Part shown: piece by piece, positions 7,450 to 16,185 of the stretch | Position numbering within the stretch: position 1 is the stretch's first letter | How the letters are laid out: every line of letters begins with the position of its first letter | DNA from: Chlamydiales bacterium | GTDB lineage: Bacteria > Chlamydiota > Chlamydiia > Chlamydiales > JACRBE01 | Length of the DNA: 54,018 nt | NCBI GenBank assembly: GCA_016213235.1 | Contig: JACRBE010000013.1 | Span: 1 to 54,018 of the forward strand | Direction: 5' to 3' | Program-made: the position numbers and the translations under genes | The notes under the pieces: model-generated | What the model was told of the DNA's origin: nothing | Database searches by the model: none | The model's input: only the letters and a program-made list of their open reading frames with translations

Positions 7450-8949
7450 ATGTTAAAGAAAAAAGTTGGTCTTGAGGAAAGTGATAAAGAGAAGATCATT
7501 GGGAGATGGAGGGAATTAGAGCTTCTGAGAGAGCTTTTTGACTCAAGAAGGGCAGAGTTTATCGCGGTCTATGGAAGACGCAGGGTAGGGAAAACCTACT
7601 TGATAAAAAATCTCATTGATTCCTTGCCAGCAGTCTTTTTTCACGTCACTGGTATTCAGCGGGGACCTCTAAAAGACCAACTGGCTGAATTTGCTAAACA
7701 AATTGGCGTGGCCTTTTATCAAGGCCCGTCTCTTATTCCTAGATCTAGCTGGATCGATACTTTTGAGGATCTCACGACTGCCATCAATAAAATTCCGAAA
7801 GATCAAAAAGTGGTCCTCTTCTTTGATGAATTTCCTTGGATGGTGACTCCGCGTTCGAAGCTTATTATGGCTTTAGAATTGTATTGGAATCGATATTGGG
7901 TATTTGATAATCGAATTAAACTGATTATTTGCGGTTCTGCTACATCATGGATTATTGAAAATATTATCAACAATAAAGGGGGGCTTCATAATAGAGTAAC
8001 CCGTACGATCCATTTACAACCCTTTTCCCTATACGAGACAGAGAGCTATTTAAAGGAATATAAAATCAATCTCAATCGAAAGCAAATTCTCGATCTTTAT
8101 ACTGTTTTAGGTGGAGTGCCCCTTTATTGGTCTTATGTGAGAAAAGGGCATTCTGCCTATCAGTGTATCGATGAGTTATGTTTTCAAAGAAATGGTCCAC
8201 TAGTTAAAGAATTTGAACGTTTGTTTGAATCTCTATTTGAAGATGCAGGGCCTTATATTGAGCTAATTCGTACAATTGCTGGGCATCGCTACGGGATTGG
8301 CCAAGCAGAATTAATAGCAAAATCACAACTTCCTGATGGCGGGTACACTGTGCGCCGATTGCATCAATTAGAAGAAGCAGGATTTATTACAAGCCTTGTT
8401 CCTTATGGGAGAAAAGATAAAGGGCTGTATTATGTAATTAATGATGAATATAGCCTGTTTTATTTGTATTGGATGGAGCCGAAATTGAAGGTTATTTCTA
8501 GAAAATCCATTAATCAGGGATTCTGGTTAGCGCAAGCAAATCAACCTGCATGGAAAACTTGGGCAGCGTTATCTTTCGAATCTACTTGCTATAAACACAT
8601 CGATCAAATCCGCAAAGCGCTAAAAATTGATCCAGGAGCCTCCTCTGGGACTTGGCGATTCGTTCCAAAATCAGGGCAAGGAGAGGGAGCGCAAATAGAT
8701 CTTCTTTTTGATCGACTAGACGGAGCAATTACTCTTTGCGAAATTAAATATTCGGACAAACCATTTGCCATTGACAAATCTTATGCACAAGAAATTTTAA
8801 AAAAAATGGAAGTATTTAGGCAACAAACGAAGACAAAAAAACAGCTCTTCTTCTCTATGATCACGACCATGGGCTTAAAACCAACCATGTATTCTGAAGA
8901 ACTTATTTCTAACGAGGCTACCCTGGATGATTTGTTTAAAAATATTTAA
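7450..8949 (+). CDS. Archaeal-type ATPase with C-terminal DUF234-like nuclease-fold domain
   Basis: A 499-residue protein of the ATPase_2/DUF234 type. It has Walker A GRRRVGKTYL at about 42-51, Walker B KVVLFFDEFPW near residues 120-131, a winged-helix-like middle (YTVRRLHQLEEAGFI), and a C-terminal region with ITLCEIKYSDKPF, the E-x-K pattern seen in the restriction-endonuclease-like DUF234 domain. Such P-loop proteins are common accessory genes in archaea and intracellular bacteria; their function is largely unknown. ATG 7450 begins just before the conserved ATPase domain; upstream TTG 7282 would add 56 residues encoded by repeat DNA. It stands alone between members of the paralogous membrane family, with no coupled partner, suggesting an acquired gene. 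Confidence 0.85.
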   Translation: MLKKKVGLEESDKEKIIGRWRELELLRELFDSRRAEFIAVYGRRRVGKTYLIKNLIDSLPAVFFHVTGIQRGPLKDQLAEFAKQIGVAFYQGPSLIPRSSWIDTFEDLTTAINKIPKDQKVVLFFDEFPWMVTPRSKLIMALELYWNRYWVFDNRIKLIICGSATSWIIENIINNKGGLHNRVTRTIHLQPFSLYETESYLKEYKINLNRKQILDLYTVLGGVPLYWSYVRKGHSAYQCIDELCFQRNGPLVKEFERLFESLFEDAGPYIELIRTIAGHRYGIGQAELIAKSQLPDGGYTVRRLHQLEEAGFITSLVPYGRKDKGLYYVINDEYSLFYLYWMEPKLKVISRKSINQGFWLAQANQPAWKTWAALSFESTCYKHIDQIRKALKIDPGASSGTWRFVPKSGQGEGAQIDLLFDRLDGAITLCEIKYSDKPFAIDKSYAQEILKKMEVFRQQTKTKKQLFFSMITTMGLKPTMYSEELISNEATLDDLFKNI

Positions 8950-9019
8950 TCAGAATTTTATTTAAAATTTTAATTGCTTGTATTTTGAAGCTTGTTTTGA
9001 ATTAAAATTGTTGTGTATC

Positions 9020-9205
9020 ATGATAAATGAAAAAATGAAAAATCGTTTCAAAACAGTTTTATTTGCCCTGCTTGGCGTTTTTTGTGCAATTGGAACTACT
9101 CCAGTGTGGGCGGCGGCTTCTCAGAACCAAGAAAAGAAGGATAGCGTGGATTACAAGTTGGAAAAAACCGGTGCCCTGATTTTAAAAGACAACACCGCGG
9201 TATAG
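9020..9205 (+). CDS. Small exported peptide (61 aa), possibly truncated
   Basis: From ATG 9020 the product is 61 residues. It starts with a basic n-region (MINEKMKNRFK), then a hydrophobic core (TVLFALLGVFCAIG), then TPVWAAAS, a good signal peptidase I site. The mature part would be about 30 hydrophilic residues ending in LILKDNTAV. No lipobox is evident. Its last 24 nt overlap the 3' end of the convergent paralogue copy 3, so the reading frame may be the remnant of a longer exported protein cut off by that gene. An in-frame start at 8978 gives a less typical leader. Function unknown. Confidence 0.45.
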   Translation: MINEKMKNRFKTVLFALLGVFCAIGTTPVWAAASQNQEKKDSVDYKLEKTGALILKDNTAV

Positions 9206-10588
9206 TTTCGAATTTTTTGCCAGGAAAGCAGCTTGCATACGAATTAAAACACTAGAATGATCTATATCAGAGCTCTCACTTCCCAATATTCCCATATAGG
9301 TGAGAATATGGCTCACATCATCTTTAGAAAGAGAGCCTTGTTTTACTTTTGGCCCGGTAAAATGATCGAATATGTATTGAGTCCTCTCTGTGTCATCGGG
9401 GATATGAGTTTCTAACGCTTCATATAAAAAGGAACTCATCTCAGTACTCCTTGGAAACTCTGGAGCATTTAAAAAAGATTGTACCACTTCAATGATATAA
9501 ACCGGTGTATATGCTGCTGTAAGTGCATGAAGCACCGGGAGAGGCTTTAAGCGGCTTTTCTGGTGAACTCTTCCTACATACTGGTCTGTTGTTTTGGCAA
9601 GCCCAAGTATTTCACCATAAAAATCTTGGATTGTACTGTGTTCATGCCACATGTAGCTTTCATCTGGCTGAGCATAAGTTTGTAAAATCATATCTTTTGT
9701 TGCTTGTAGGAGAGCAAGAATTCTTCCTTCCAGAGGAGCTCCATTAAAAATATAAGAATCGATGATCTCTTGAAATTCTCTATCCCATGTATCAGAGCAT
9801 TTTCCTTCTAATTCATAAATTTTTGTTAAAATAATACCTTTTTCTCCTCTATAGCGCGTTTTATCCTTTTCACTTAAATTTGGTTGTTGTTCATCTAACA
9901 CCGTTTTAAGAATATAAACCAGTAATCGTCCTGCAGCTACAGCAGAGGATGGAAGAGCAACCACTACCTGTGATAGTTGTGTGTATTCACTGGAAGTTTC
10001 GCCTAAAATAGCTTTACCGACTTCTAGAACCTGGTCAAAAGATATAATAAACTCTTCAATAACGTCCTCTTCTCCATCCGGTTTACTTACGGGTTTAAAT
10101 TCTTTTTGATCCGCTGCCTCCTGAACCATTGCTTGGTCAAGAGTTATAACCGGTATCTTGGATAAACCATCAGCACTAATATGGAGATTGGTATAATCAA
10201 TAGGAGATCCTACTATTTCTGTTACAGGACCAATTGGGCTAGAAGTTGAAGGACTTGTTGGGTCAATACTATCTTCATCGGTTTCTGCCGGACCATCGAT
10301 AAAAGATAATGTTTCGTTAAAAAGAGTGGTGATTCTACGGTCAGAGTTGCATAGTTTTGTAGCCAGGAAAATAATAGTTGGGATTACTGTTACCAACATC
10401 AGAATACCAAGCATTATATCAATAATCTTTTCTACCGCAGAATAAGATTCTGCATGTGTTACCTGATTATTGACATCTAGTTCAATATGATATATCGAGC
10501 CACATCCAATAGTTCTTATCCCAGCGCCACATAGTTGCAAGCAAGGAGGCTCTATATTTAAAGTATTTGTTATATAAAAACACGACAT
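9182..10588 (-). CDS. Paralogous single-membrane-segment protein, copy 3 (unknown function)
   Basis: A 468-residue third member of the family. FYITNTLNIEPPC is followed by LCGAGIRTIGCGSIYHIEL (about 19-37), a hydrophobic segment at about 55-79 with GILMLVTVIPTII, and DRRITTLF. The C-terminal region repeats the family pattern: AAYTPVYIIEVVQSFLN and GSLSKDDVSHILTYMGIL. The start at 10588 (MSCFYITN) is chosen by alignment with the paralogues; ATG 10630 would add 14 residues, and neither has a convincing ribosome binding site. Separated from copies 1 and 2 by the ATPase gene and the small exported peptide. The middle portion diverges strongly between copies while both ends are kept. Confidence 0.78.
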   Translation of the reverse strand: MSCFYITNTLNIEPPCLQLCGAGIRTIGCGSIYHIELDVNNQVTHAESYSAVEKIIDIMLGILMLVTVIPTIIFLATKLCNSDRRITTLFNETLSFIDGPAETDEDSIDPTSPSTSSPIGPVTEIVGSPIDYTNLHISADGLSKIPVITLDQAMVQEAADQKEFKPVSKPDGEEDVIEEFIISFDQVLEVGKAILGETSSEYTQLSQVVVALPSSAVAAGRLLVYILKTVLDEQQPNLSEKDKTRYRGEKGIILTKIYELEGKCSDTWDREFQEIIDSYIFNGAPLEGRILALLQATKDMILQTYAQPDESYMWHEHSTIQDFYGEILGLAKTTDQYVGRVHQKSRLKPLPVLHALTAAYTPVYIIEVVQSFLNAPEFPRSTEMSSFLYEALETHIPDDTERTQYIFDHFTGPKVKQGSLSKDDVSHILTYMGILGSESSDIDHSSVLIRMQAAFLAKNSKLYRGVVF

Positions 10589-10665
10589 ATGAATATTGTT
10601 TATTAATTTTGTGTCGTTAATATACAACATTTACATGGTTTTTTTGGGAATAAAATATTCTTTTT

Positions 10666-10695
10666 GTTATAAAAGATATTTTATTCTTTTATAAC
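10666..10695. promoter_or_regulatory. Perfect 11-bp inverted repeat directly before the murF start
   Basis: GTTATAAAAGA (10666-10676) and TCTTTTATAAC (10685-10695) are exact reverse complements around an 8-nt spacer. The right arm ends on the base before the murF ATG at 10696. The A+T-rich stem could be a regulator site over a TATAAT-like sequence or an mRNA hairpin near the start codon. No Shine-Dalgarno sequence is visible for murF. Confidence 0.5.
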
Positions 10696-12012
10696 ATGGA
10701 CATGATGATCGATATAAAATATTTTTTTGAAAAAATAAAAAAACTAAACCCTGTAGGGTATAGTTTTGATAGTAGGCTTGTTAAACCAAATGAGGTCTTT
10801 TTTGCCATTAGGGGAGAGAAGGTCGATGGCAATGATTATGCAATGGAGGCAATTCACAAGGGAGCTTTAGCTGCCTTTGTAGATAAAAAAGAGATCTCAG
10901 ATGAAAAGAAAAATATTTTTTATGTAGAAAATGTCACTCTTTTTTTACAGCAGATGGCAAAATATAAAATTGCCAAGGTAAAACCAACGATCATTGGTAT
11001 TACCGGCTCTGTTGGGAAAACGACAACAAAAGAGTTTATTTACCAATTGTTATCACCTTTTATTTCTATTGTAAAACCAGTCGGGTCCTTTAATTCCCAA
11101 ATTACTCTTCCTATTACGATACTTAACTTCCCGGAAAGCAGTAGCTTTTATTTGCTGGAAATGGGAGTTTCTCAAGTAGGGGAGATGGATAAACTTATTA
11201 ATATAGCCCCCCCTGATATTGGGGTTATTACCAATATCAGTCACTCCCATGTAGAATATTTTGGTAGCAAAGAGGCAATTGCCAGGGAAAAGACAAAGAT
11301 CTTACTTCCATCTACTAAGTTAAAGCTTGTTCATATCAGTGTAAAAGAGTATTTGGATCAGGGTGATTGCACTACCTATGGTTTAAAAGGCTCTAGTGCT
11401 GACAACACTAGTGTTGATATAGAATATGAGGTAAAAGATAATCAGGTAAGGCTTTTTATAGAAGAGGAGGTAACAGATTGGATCACACTCCCATTTACCT
11501 TTGCCCATTTCATTCAAAATGCTGTGGCAGCTATTATTATCGCAAGATATCTGGGGCTTTCTTTCAAGCAAATAGAGCAGCAGGCACTATTGCTACAATC
11601 TTATCATCATCGCTGTAAGATCATTAATAAAAAAGAGATCATCTTTTTTGATGATTGTTATAATGCTTCAGAGGTCTCATTTAAAGCAGCTATCGATAGC
11701 TTGCCAAAACCGGCTCCCGGTCATCAAACAATAGCCATTATAGGCTCTGTTAAAGAACAGGGATCTTTTGCTTTTACAGCGCATCAGCAAATAGGCAACT
11801 ATGCACTTGCTAAAATAGATACAGTATTTTGTAAAGGGGAGGAAACGCTTCCGATTGTAGAAATGTTTAAAAAAAATAATAAACCTGCGTATTATTTTGA
11901 AGATAAACAAGATATCTTGGCTAAGTTAAAAGCGATAGCACAGCCGGGAGATGTTGTTCTTGTTAAAGGATCAAAATCTCACCAACTATGGGAAATAATA
12001 GAGCAGTTTTAA
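10696..12012 (+). CDS. murF: UDP-N-acetylmuramoyl-tripeptide--D-alanyl-D-alanine ligase MurF
   Basis: A 438-residue cytoplasmic Mur ligase. The N-terminal domain carries FDSRLVKPNEVFFAIRGEKVDGNDY, the MurE/MurF substrate-binding pattern. The ATP loop GSVGKTTT is at about 104-111, and MGVSQVGEMDKL and ITNISHSHVEYFG follow in the expected order. It adds D-Ala-D-Ala to the UDP-MurNAc tripeptide, the last cytoplasmic step of precursor synthesis. Start ATG 10696 is the first of several clustered ATGs (10696, 10702, 10705), and the exact choice is uncertain because no RBS is clear. It opens the plus-strand cell-wall cluster, with mraY 4 nt downstream. Confidence 0.96.
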   Translation: MDMMIDIKYFFEKIKKLNPVGYSFDSRLVKPNEVFFAIRGEKVDGNDYAMEAIHKGALAAFVDKKEISDEKKNIFYVENVTLFLQQMAKYKIAKVKPTIIGITGSVGKTTTKEFIYQLLSPFISIVKPVGSFNSQITLPITILNFPESSSFYLLEMGVSQVGEMDKLINIAPPDIGVITNISHSHVEYFGSKEAIAREKTKILLPSTKLKLVHISVKEYLDQGDCTTYGLKGSSADNTSVDIEYEVKDNQVRLFIEEEVTDWITLPFTFAHFIQNAVAAIIIARYLGLSFKQIEQQALLLQSYHHRCKIINKKEIIFFDDCYNASEVSFKAAIDSLPKPAPGHQTIAIIGSVKEQGSFAFTAHQQIGNYALAKIDTVFCKGEETLPIVEMFKKNNKPAYYFEDKQDILAKLKAIAQPGDVVLVKGSKSHQLWEIIEQF

Positions 12013-12016
12013 ATCT

Positions 12017-13186
12017 ATGATAACATTTATTTTGCAATCGTTAGAAGCTATTTTACATCTAAAAATACCTTCTGTTTTTTTCTATACATCAACAAAAATG
12101 ATCTTAAGTGCACTGAGCAGTTTACTTATTACTATTTTGTTTGGTCCTAGCTTCATTAAGAAGTTATATGAGCTGAAAATAGGACAGCATATCAGAAAAG
12201 AAGAATGTCCTATGCTTGGTAAGCTACATGAAAAAAAACAAAACACCCCTACGATGGGTGGTATTTTAATGTTATTTGCTATTCTCGTGTCTTCTTTTTT
12301 ATGGATGGATTTTTCTGTTGGATTTACCTGGATATTGATCATAGCAACAATTTCTCTTGGTCTAGTCGGTGGCGCTGATGATTATTTGAAATTAAAATAC
12401 AAAAATGCCAAGGGGCTTGCCTCTAGAAAAAAATTTAAGTTTCAGCTATTGATTGCAGCTTTAATCTCTTTATATTTGCTACTCCCATTTGTTCATATTG
12501 GATTTGGAACTCCAATTGCAAAAACAAGTGTAATGCAATTTACAAAAACAGAGTATTTCGGCATGTATTTTCTTCCATTTATTAAAGAACCAATACTTTG
12601 TTTAGGTGGTATGGGTCTTCTTTTTAGCTTTTTCTTTTTTATTTTTGTGATTACAGGTGCATCTAATGCGGTTAATTTGACAGATGGACTAGATGGCCTG
12701 GCGTCTGGATTGCTCATGATGTGCTCTCTTGTATTTGCAATTATCGCCTTTTTAATGAATCATATTACTATTTGTAAATACCTAAACATCTTGTACCTGG
12801 AAGGCAGCGGTGAAATTGCTATCTTTCTTTGTGCTATGTTTGGATCGTGCCTTGGCTTTTTGTGGTATAACGGATCCCCCGCTCAAGTATTCATGGGAGA
12901 TATTGGCTCTCTTTCTCTTGGTGGATTGCTTGGTATCTGCGCTATTTTACTTCGTAGAGAACTACTCCTTGCTTTAGTAGGAGCGCTATTTGTCATCGAA
13001 GCTCTTTCCGTGATCATACAGGTGATTTATTTCCGCATGACAAAAGGAAAAAGAATCTTTTTATGCTCTCCTATTCATCATCATTTTGAGTACAAAGGAT
13101 ATGCAGAAACAAAAATTGTTTTGCGTTTTTGGATTGTAGGACTTATCCTTGCCATGATTGGAATAGCGTCAATCAAGTTTCAATAA
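12017..13186 (+). CDS. mraY: Phospho-N-acetylmuramoyl-pentapeptide transferase MraY
   Basis: A 389-residue polytopic membrane enzyme that transfers phospho-MurNAc-pentapeptide to undecaprenyl phosphate, giving lipid I. Visible hallmarks are NTPTMGGILML, the Asp pair in GGADDYLKLK (121-122), NLTDGLDGLASG, MGDIGSLSLGG, and SPIHHHFEYKG near the C-terminus. About ten hydrophobic segments are present. It is a little longer than typical MraY (about 330-360) owing to an N-terminal leader helix and an extended loop near residue 170. It lies between murF and murD with 4-nt and 1-nt gaps, consistent with a single operon. Confidence 0.97.
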   Translation: MITFILQSLEAILHLKIPSVFFYTSTKMILSALSSLLITILFGPSFIKKLYELKIGQHIRKEECPMLGKLHEKKQNTPTMGGILMLFAILVSSFLWMDFSVGFTWILIIATISLGLVGGADDYLKLKYKNAKGLASRKKFKFQLLIAALISLYLLLPFVHIGFGTPIAKTSVMQFTKTEYFGMYFLPFIKEPILCLGGMGLLFSFFFFIFVITGASNAVNLTDGLDGLASGLLMMCSLVFAIIAFLMNHITICKYLNILYLEGSGEIAIFLCAMFGSCLGFLWYNGSPAQVFMGDIGSLSLGGLLGICAILLRRELLLALVGALFVIEALSVIIQVIYFRMTKGKRIFLCSPIHHHFEYKGYAETKIVLRFWIVGLILAMIGIASIKFQ

Positions 13187-13187
13187 T

Positions 13188-14357
13188 ATGCGTATTTTAA
13201 TTCTTGGACTAGGAATCAGTGGATCTGCTGCTCTAGAGGTGTTATTAGAGCAAGGTCATGATATTGTTATTACAGATAAAAATACAAAAAACAACCTAAA
13301 GATTGTTCCTGAAGAGAAAATCAACGTAAATGAATTTGATGTTGTTGTGTCGTCTCCAGGAATTAGATGGACACATCCTTTATATGCAGCAGCAATTGCG
13401 AATCAAATTCCTATTACCGGAGAAATGGAAATAGGCCTTTCCCTCCTGCCAAAAAACCAAAAGGTAATTGGAATTACGGGATCTAATGGTAAAACAACGA
13501 CCACTTCTTTAATTACGCATATCCTAAACGTTGCAGGTAAAAAGGCTTTAGCATTAGGTAATATTGGAAAACCTCTATGTGCACATCTAAAAGATATTCA
13601 GGGCGATGAAATATTAGTTTGTGAACTCTCTTCGTTTCAATTGGAAACCATGAAAACAAAGATCTTTGATGTGATAGCAATTACCAATATCACAGAAAAC
13701 CACTTAGATGCATATTCCTCATTCGAAGATTATAAACAAGCAAAATTGCATCTCCTTACTCTTGGTAAGGAAGATAGTATCGCGTTCATTAGCAGTGAGA
13801 TAAAAGATGATTGCAATCACTCTCATGTAACAGTTGTAGATAATAACTGCACTAGCTTTGCTACAGGTATTTGTAACCACCTTGGAATAAAAGATAATGA
13901 TATAAAACAGGCGCTTGCGACATTTAAAAAACCACCACATCGCATGGAGTTTATAGCAGAAATAAGTGGCATCACCTTTATTAATGACAGTAAATCTACA
14001 ACAGTACATTCTACTATTTATGCGGTGCAACAATTAAAAAAGCCTATTATCTTACTAGCAGGAGGAAAATGGAAAGGTTTTTCCTTTTCCCTTTGGAAAA
14101 CAGCCTTATTTCCCTATATAAAAAAGATCATAGCGTTTGGAGAGAGTGCAACAAAAATCCGAGATGATGTATATTGCCATATTGATGTAGATATAACAGA
14201 TAATCTTCAAGGTGCACTGCATTTGGCTATAGATAAGGCAAGAGTAGGCGATTGCATATTGCTATCACCAGGATGCTCCAGCTATGACCAATTTAAACAT
14301 TTTGAAGATAGAGGCGATTGTTTTGTGCGATTAGTACAAGACTTAAAAAAGGAGTAA
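13188..14357 (+). CDS. murD: UDP-N-acetylmuramoylalanine--D-glutamate ligase MurD
   Basis: A 389-residue Mur ligase. The N-terminal Rossmann-like part starts MRILILGLGISGSAALE. The ATP loop GITGSNGKTTTT is at about 95-106, NITENHLDAY follows, then FINDSKSTTVHST, LLAGGKWKG and the C-terminal LLSPGCSSYDQFKHFEDRGDCF, which is very characteristic of MurD. It adds D-glutamate to UDP-MurNAc-L-Ala in the cytoplasm. It is shorter than the Escherichia coli enzyme (about 438), mostly by reduced loops in the N-terminal and C-terminal domains, but no key motif is missing. It starts 1 nt after the mraY stop and is followed 8 nt later by the LysM gene. Confidence 0.97.
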   Translation: MRILILGLGISGSAALEVLLEQGHDIVITDKNTKNNLKIVPEEKINVNEFDVVVSSPGIRWTHPLYAAAIANQIPITGEMEIGLSLLPKNQKVIGITGSNGKTTTTSLITHILNVAGKKALALGNIGKPLCAHLKDIQGDEILVCELSSFQLETMKTKIFDVIAITNITENHLDAYSSFEDYKQAKLHLLTLGKEDSIAFISSEIKDDCNHSHVTVVDNNCTSFATGICNHLGIKDNDIKQALATFKKPPHRMEFIAEISGITFINDSKSTTVHSTIYAVQQLKKPIILLAGGKWKGFSFSLWKTALFPYIKKIIAFGESATKIRDDVYCHIDVDITDNLQGALHLAIDKARVGDCILLSPGCSSYDQFKHFEDRGDCFVRLVQDLKKE

Positions 14358-14365
14358 ATCGATAT

Positions 14366-15055
14366 ATGTCAAGAAAAGATACCATTCTAATTGCAATATT
14401 GGTAAATGTTGGTGTTCTAGTTGTATTGTTTATTAGCTCGATTAAACATGACCACTTTATCGTTACTCCCTCCGGTGAAGTAAGAATGGAAACAAAATCG
14501 TTTGCTAGTAATCAAAAACAAAACCTCGATCCAGTAGATCTTGTCCTTTCTCAATATGAGGAAAAACAAAAAAATGTAGAGCAAATACTTCCTACTACGT
14601 TAGAAAAACAAAAAGAGGAAAATCAAGCTAGCCTTGCGCAAGAAATAGCAGAAATAAGAGTAGAGCCAAAAAAAGAGATAGCTCCATTAGAGCAACAAAT
14701 GACATTTACAGCCTCTCGAGATATGATTGAAGTCGAAATTAAAGCAGGCGACGTTTTAGAAAAAATTGCAAAGCAATATAATACAACAGTAGAAGAAATC
14801 AAAAGAGTCAATCAACTATCTTCTCATCATCTACAAATTGGCCAGGTGATTTATGTCCCACGATCAACAAATAAACCGGCAGCTACGCCACAAAAAACAG
14901 GGGAAGCAGAATACTATATCGTAAAAAATGGGGATAATCCTTGGACCATTGCTATGAAAAACCATTTAAAAATTGAAGAATTGCTAAGACTAAATAACCT
15001 TGATGAATCAAAAGCAAAGAAGCTAAAACCAGGTGACAAATTACGTATTAAATGA
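14366..15055 (+). CDS. Membrane-anchored protein with two LysM domains (NlpD-like)
   Basis: A 229-residue protein. It has an N-terminal membrane segment (TILIAILVNVGVLVVLFI), a Gln/Glu/Lys-rich linker, and two LysM peptidoglycan-binding modules: VEIKAGDVLEKIAKQYNTTV through GQVIYVP, and YYIVKNGDNPWTIAMKNH through PGDKLRIK at the C-terminus. No M23 peptidase domain follows, so unlike Escherichia coli NlpD it lacks even a degenerate LytM domain; it most likely binds peptidoglycan or its precursors at the division site. An NlpD-named LysM gene occupies this position in Chlamydia. ATG 14366 has a GGAG about 11 nt upstream; an earlier in-frame start at 14318 falls inside murD. Confidence 0.85.
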   Translation: MSRKDTILIAILVNVGVLVVLFISSIKHDHFIVTPSGEVRMETKSFASNQKQNLDPVDLVLSQYEEKQKNVEQILPTTLEKQKEENQASLAQEIAEIRVEPKKEIAPLEQQMTFTASRDMIEVEIKAGDVLEKIAKQYNTTVEEIKRVNQLSSHHLQIGQVIYVPRSTNKPAATPQKTGEAEYYIVKNGDNPWTIAMKNHLKIEELLRLNNLDESKAKKLKPGDKLRIK

Positions 15056-16185
15056 GATCTATCTTTTCTAGATTATCCTTTTCTTCTTATGGGCTCTTGT
15101 TTTGTGTCTTATCCCTGTTCTCTTTAGGACTTTTGATGATATATAACACCACATCAGCAGAAGCCCTCGATTTTGAGAGAATCGATAAGGTATATCATGC
15201 AACGGTTAAACAATCAATTTTTGCCCTTTTTGGTATAGTCTTAGCATCATTTACTTTTATGTATGGTATAGAAAAGCTCTATAACAATATCTTTAGCCTC
15301 TTCTTTTTGTGGGTGCTTGTCCTGTTCTTTACATTGGTTCCTCATATTGGGATGGAGCTTAATGGAGCAAGAAGATGGATCAAAATTATAGGTATCTCTA
15401 TACAACCATCAGAATTTGCAAAAATAATTATTCCTATTTATTTTATGCGCATTGGATTGGAGACAAAACTAGACCTTAAAACATTTCTAAAATATTTAGG
15501 AATTGTCTTCATTCCCATCTTTTTCATCCTGGTAGAGCCAGATAATGGCACTGCTCTCATCATCATTGCAACCCTGATGACACTGTTTTTCTTGTTAAGA
15601 ATACCTATGATATATTGGCTAGTTCCTTTAGTAGTACTTGTGTTGCTCGGTGGTAGTTATGCGATAAGATCTCCTCATGTGCAAAATCGTATACAGATTT
15701 ACCTTCATCCAGAAGAGGATTTGCTAGGGAAAGGACATCAGCCGTTTCAAGCAAAAATAGCCGCTGGTTCCGGAGGTGTATTTGGCAGGGGACTTGGGTC
15801 TAGCCTGCAAAAACTGAATTATCTACCGGAAGCTAGAAGCGATTATATCGCTGCTATTTTTGCAGAAGAATTTGGATTTATTGGAATTGTATTTTTACTC
15901 TCCATGTATCTTTTCCTGGTGGCTTTTGGATTTCAAATAGCATTCAAAGCTGTAAGTGAAAAAGCCTATTTAATTGCAGCAATACTTACCTTTTTAATTG
16001 GATTTCAGGCATTCCTTAATTTAGGAGTAGTTTCAGGACTATTACCAAGTAAAGGCACCAACCTTCCTTTCTTCAGTCAAGGAGGGTCTTCTCTTTGCGC
16101 TAATTTTATCATTATTGCACTGTTATTGAGCATCGATTATAGTTCGGTAAGAAAACGAAATCTTCTTTTTTTATGCCAAAAATAA
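15052..16185 (+). CDS. ftsW: Lipid II polymerase / cell-division protein FtsW (SEDS family)
   Basis: A 377-residue polytopic membrane protein of the SEDS family. The signatures are GARRWIKIIGISIQPSEFAK, a catalytic-loop Asp environment in EPDNGTALIII, and the C-terminal SGLLPSKGTNLPFFSQGGSSL. About ten transmembrane segments are apparent. SEDS proteins polymerise lipid II glycan strands with a partner class B PBP; FtsW versus RodA is called from its place between the LysM gene and murG. It starts at an ATG that overlaps the stop of the LysM gene (ATGA) and its 3' end overlaps murG by 13 nt, so translation is coupled on both sides. Confidence 0.94.
   Translation: MRSIFSRLSFSSYGLLFCVLSLFSLGLLMIYNTTSAEALDFERIDKVYHATVKQSIFALFGIVLASFTFMYGIEKLYNNIFSLFFLWVLVLFFTLVPHIGMELNGARRWIKIIGISIQPSEFAKIIIPIYFMRIGLETKLDLKTFLKYLGIVFIPIFFILVEPDNGTALIIIATLMTLFFLLRIPMIYWLVPLVVLVLLGGSYAIRSPHVQNRIQIYLHPEEDLLGKGHQPFQAKIAAGSGGVFGRGLGSSLQKLNYLPEARSDYIAAIFAEEFGFIGIVFLLSMYLFLVAFGFQIAFKAVSEKAYLIAAILTFLIGFQAFLNLGVVSGLLPSKGTNLPFFSQGGSSLCANFIIIALLLSIDYSSVRKRNLLFLCQK

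Noticed and set aside
13719..14033. Minus-strand open frame of 104 codons inside murD
   Set aside because: Fully antisense to a clear Mur ligase, has no RBS and no recognisable motif.
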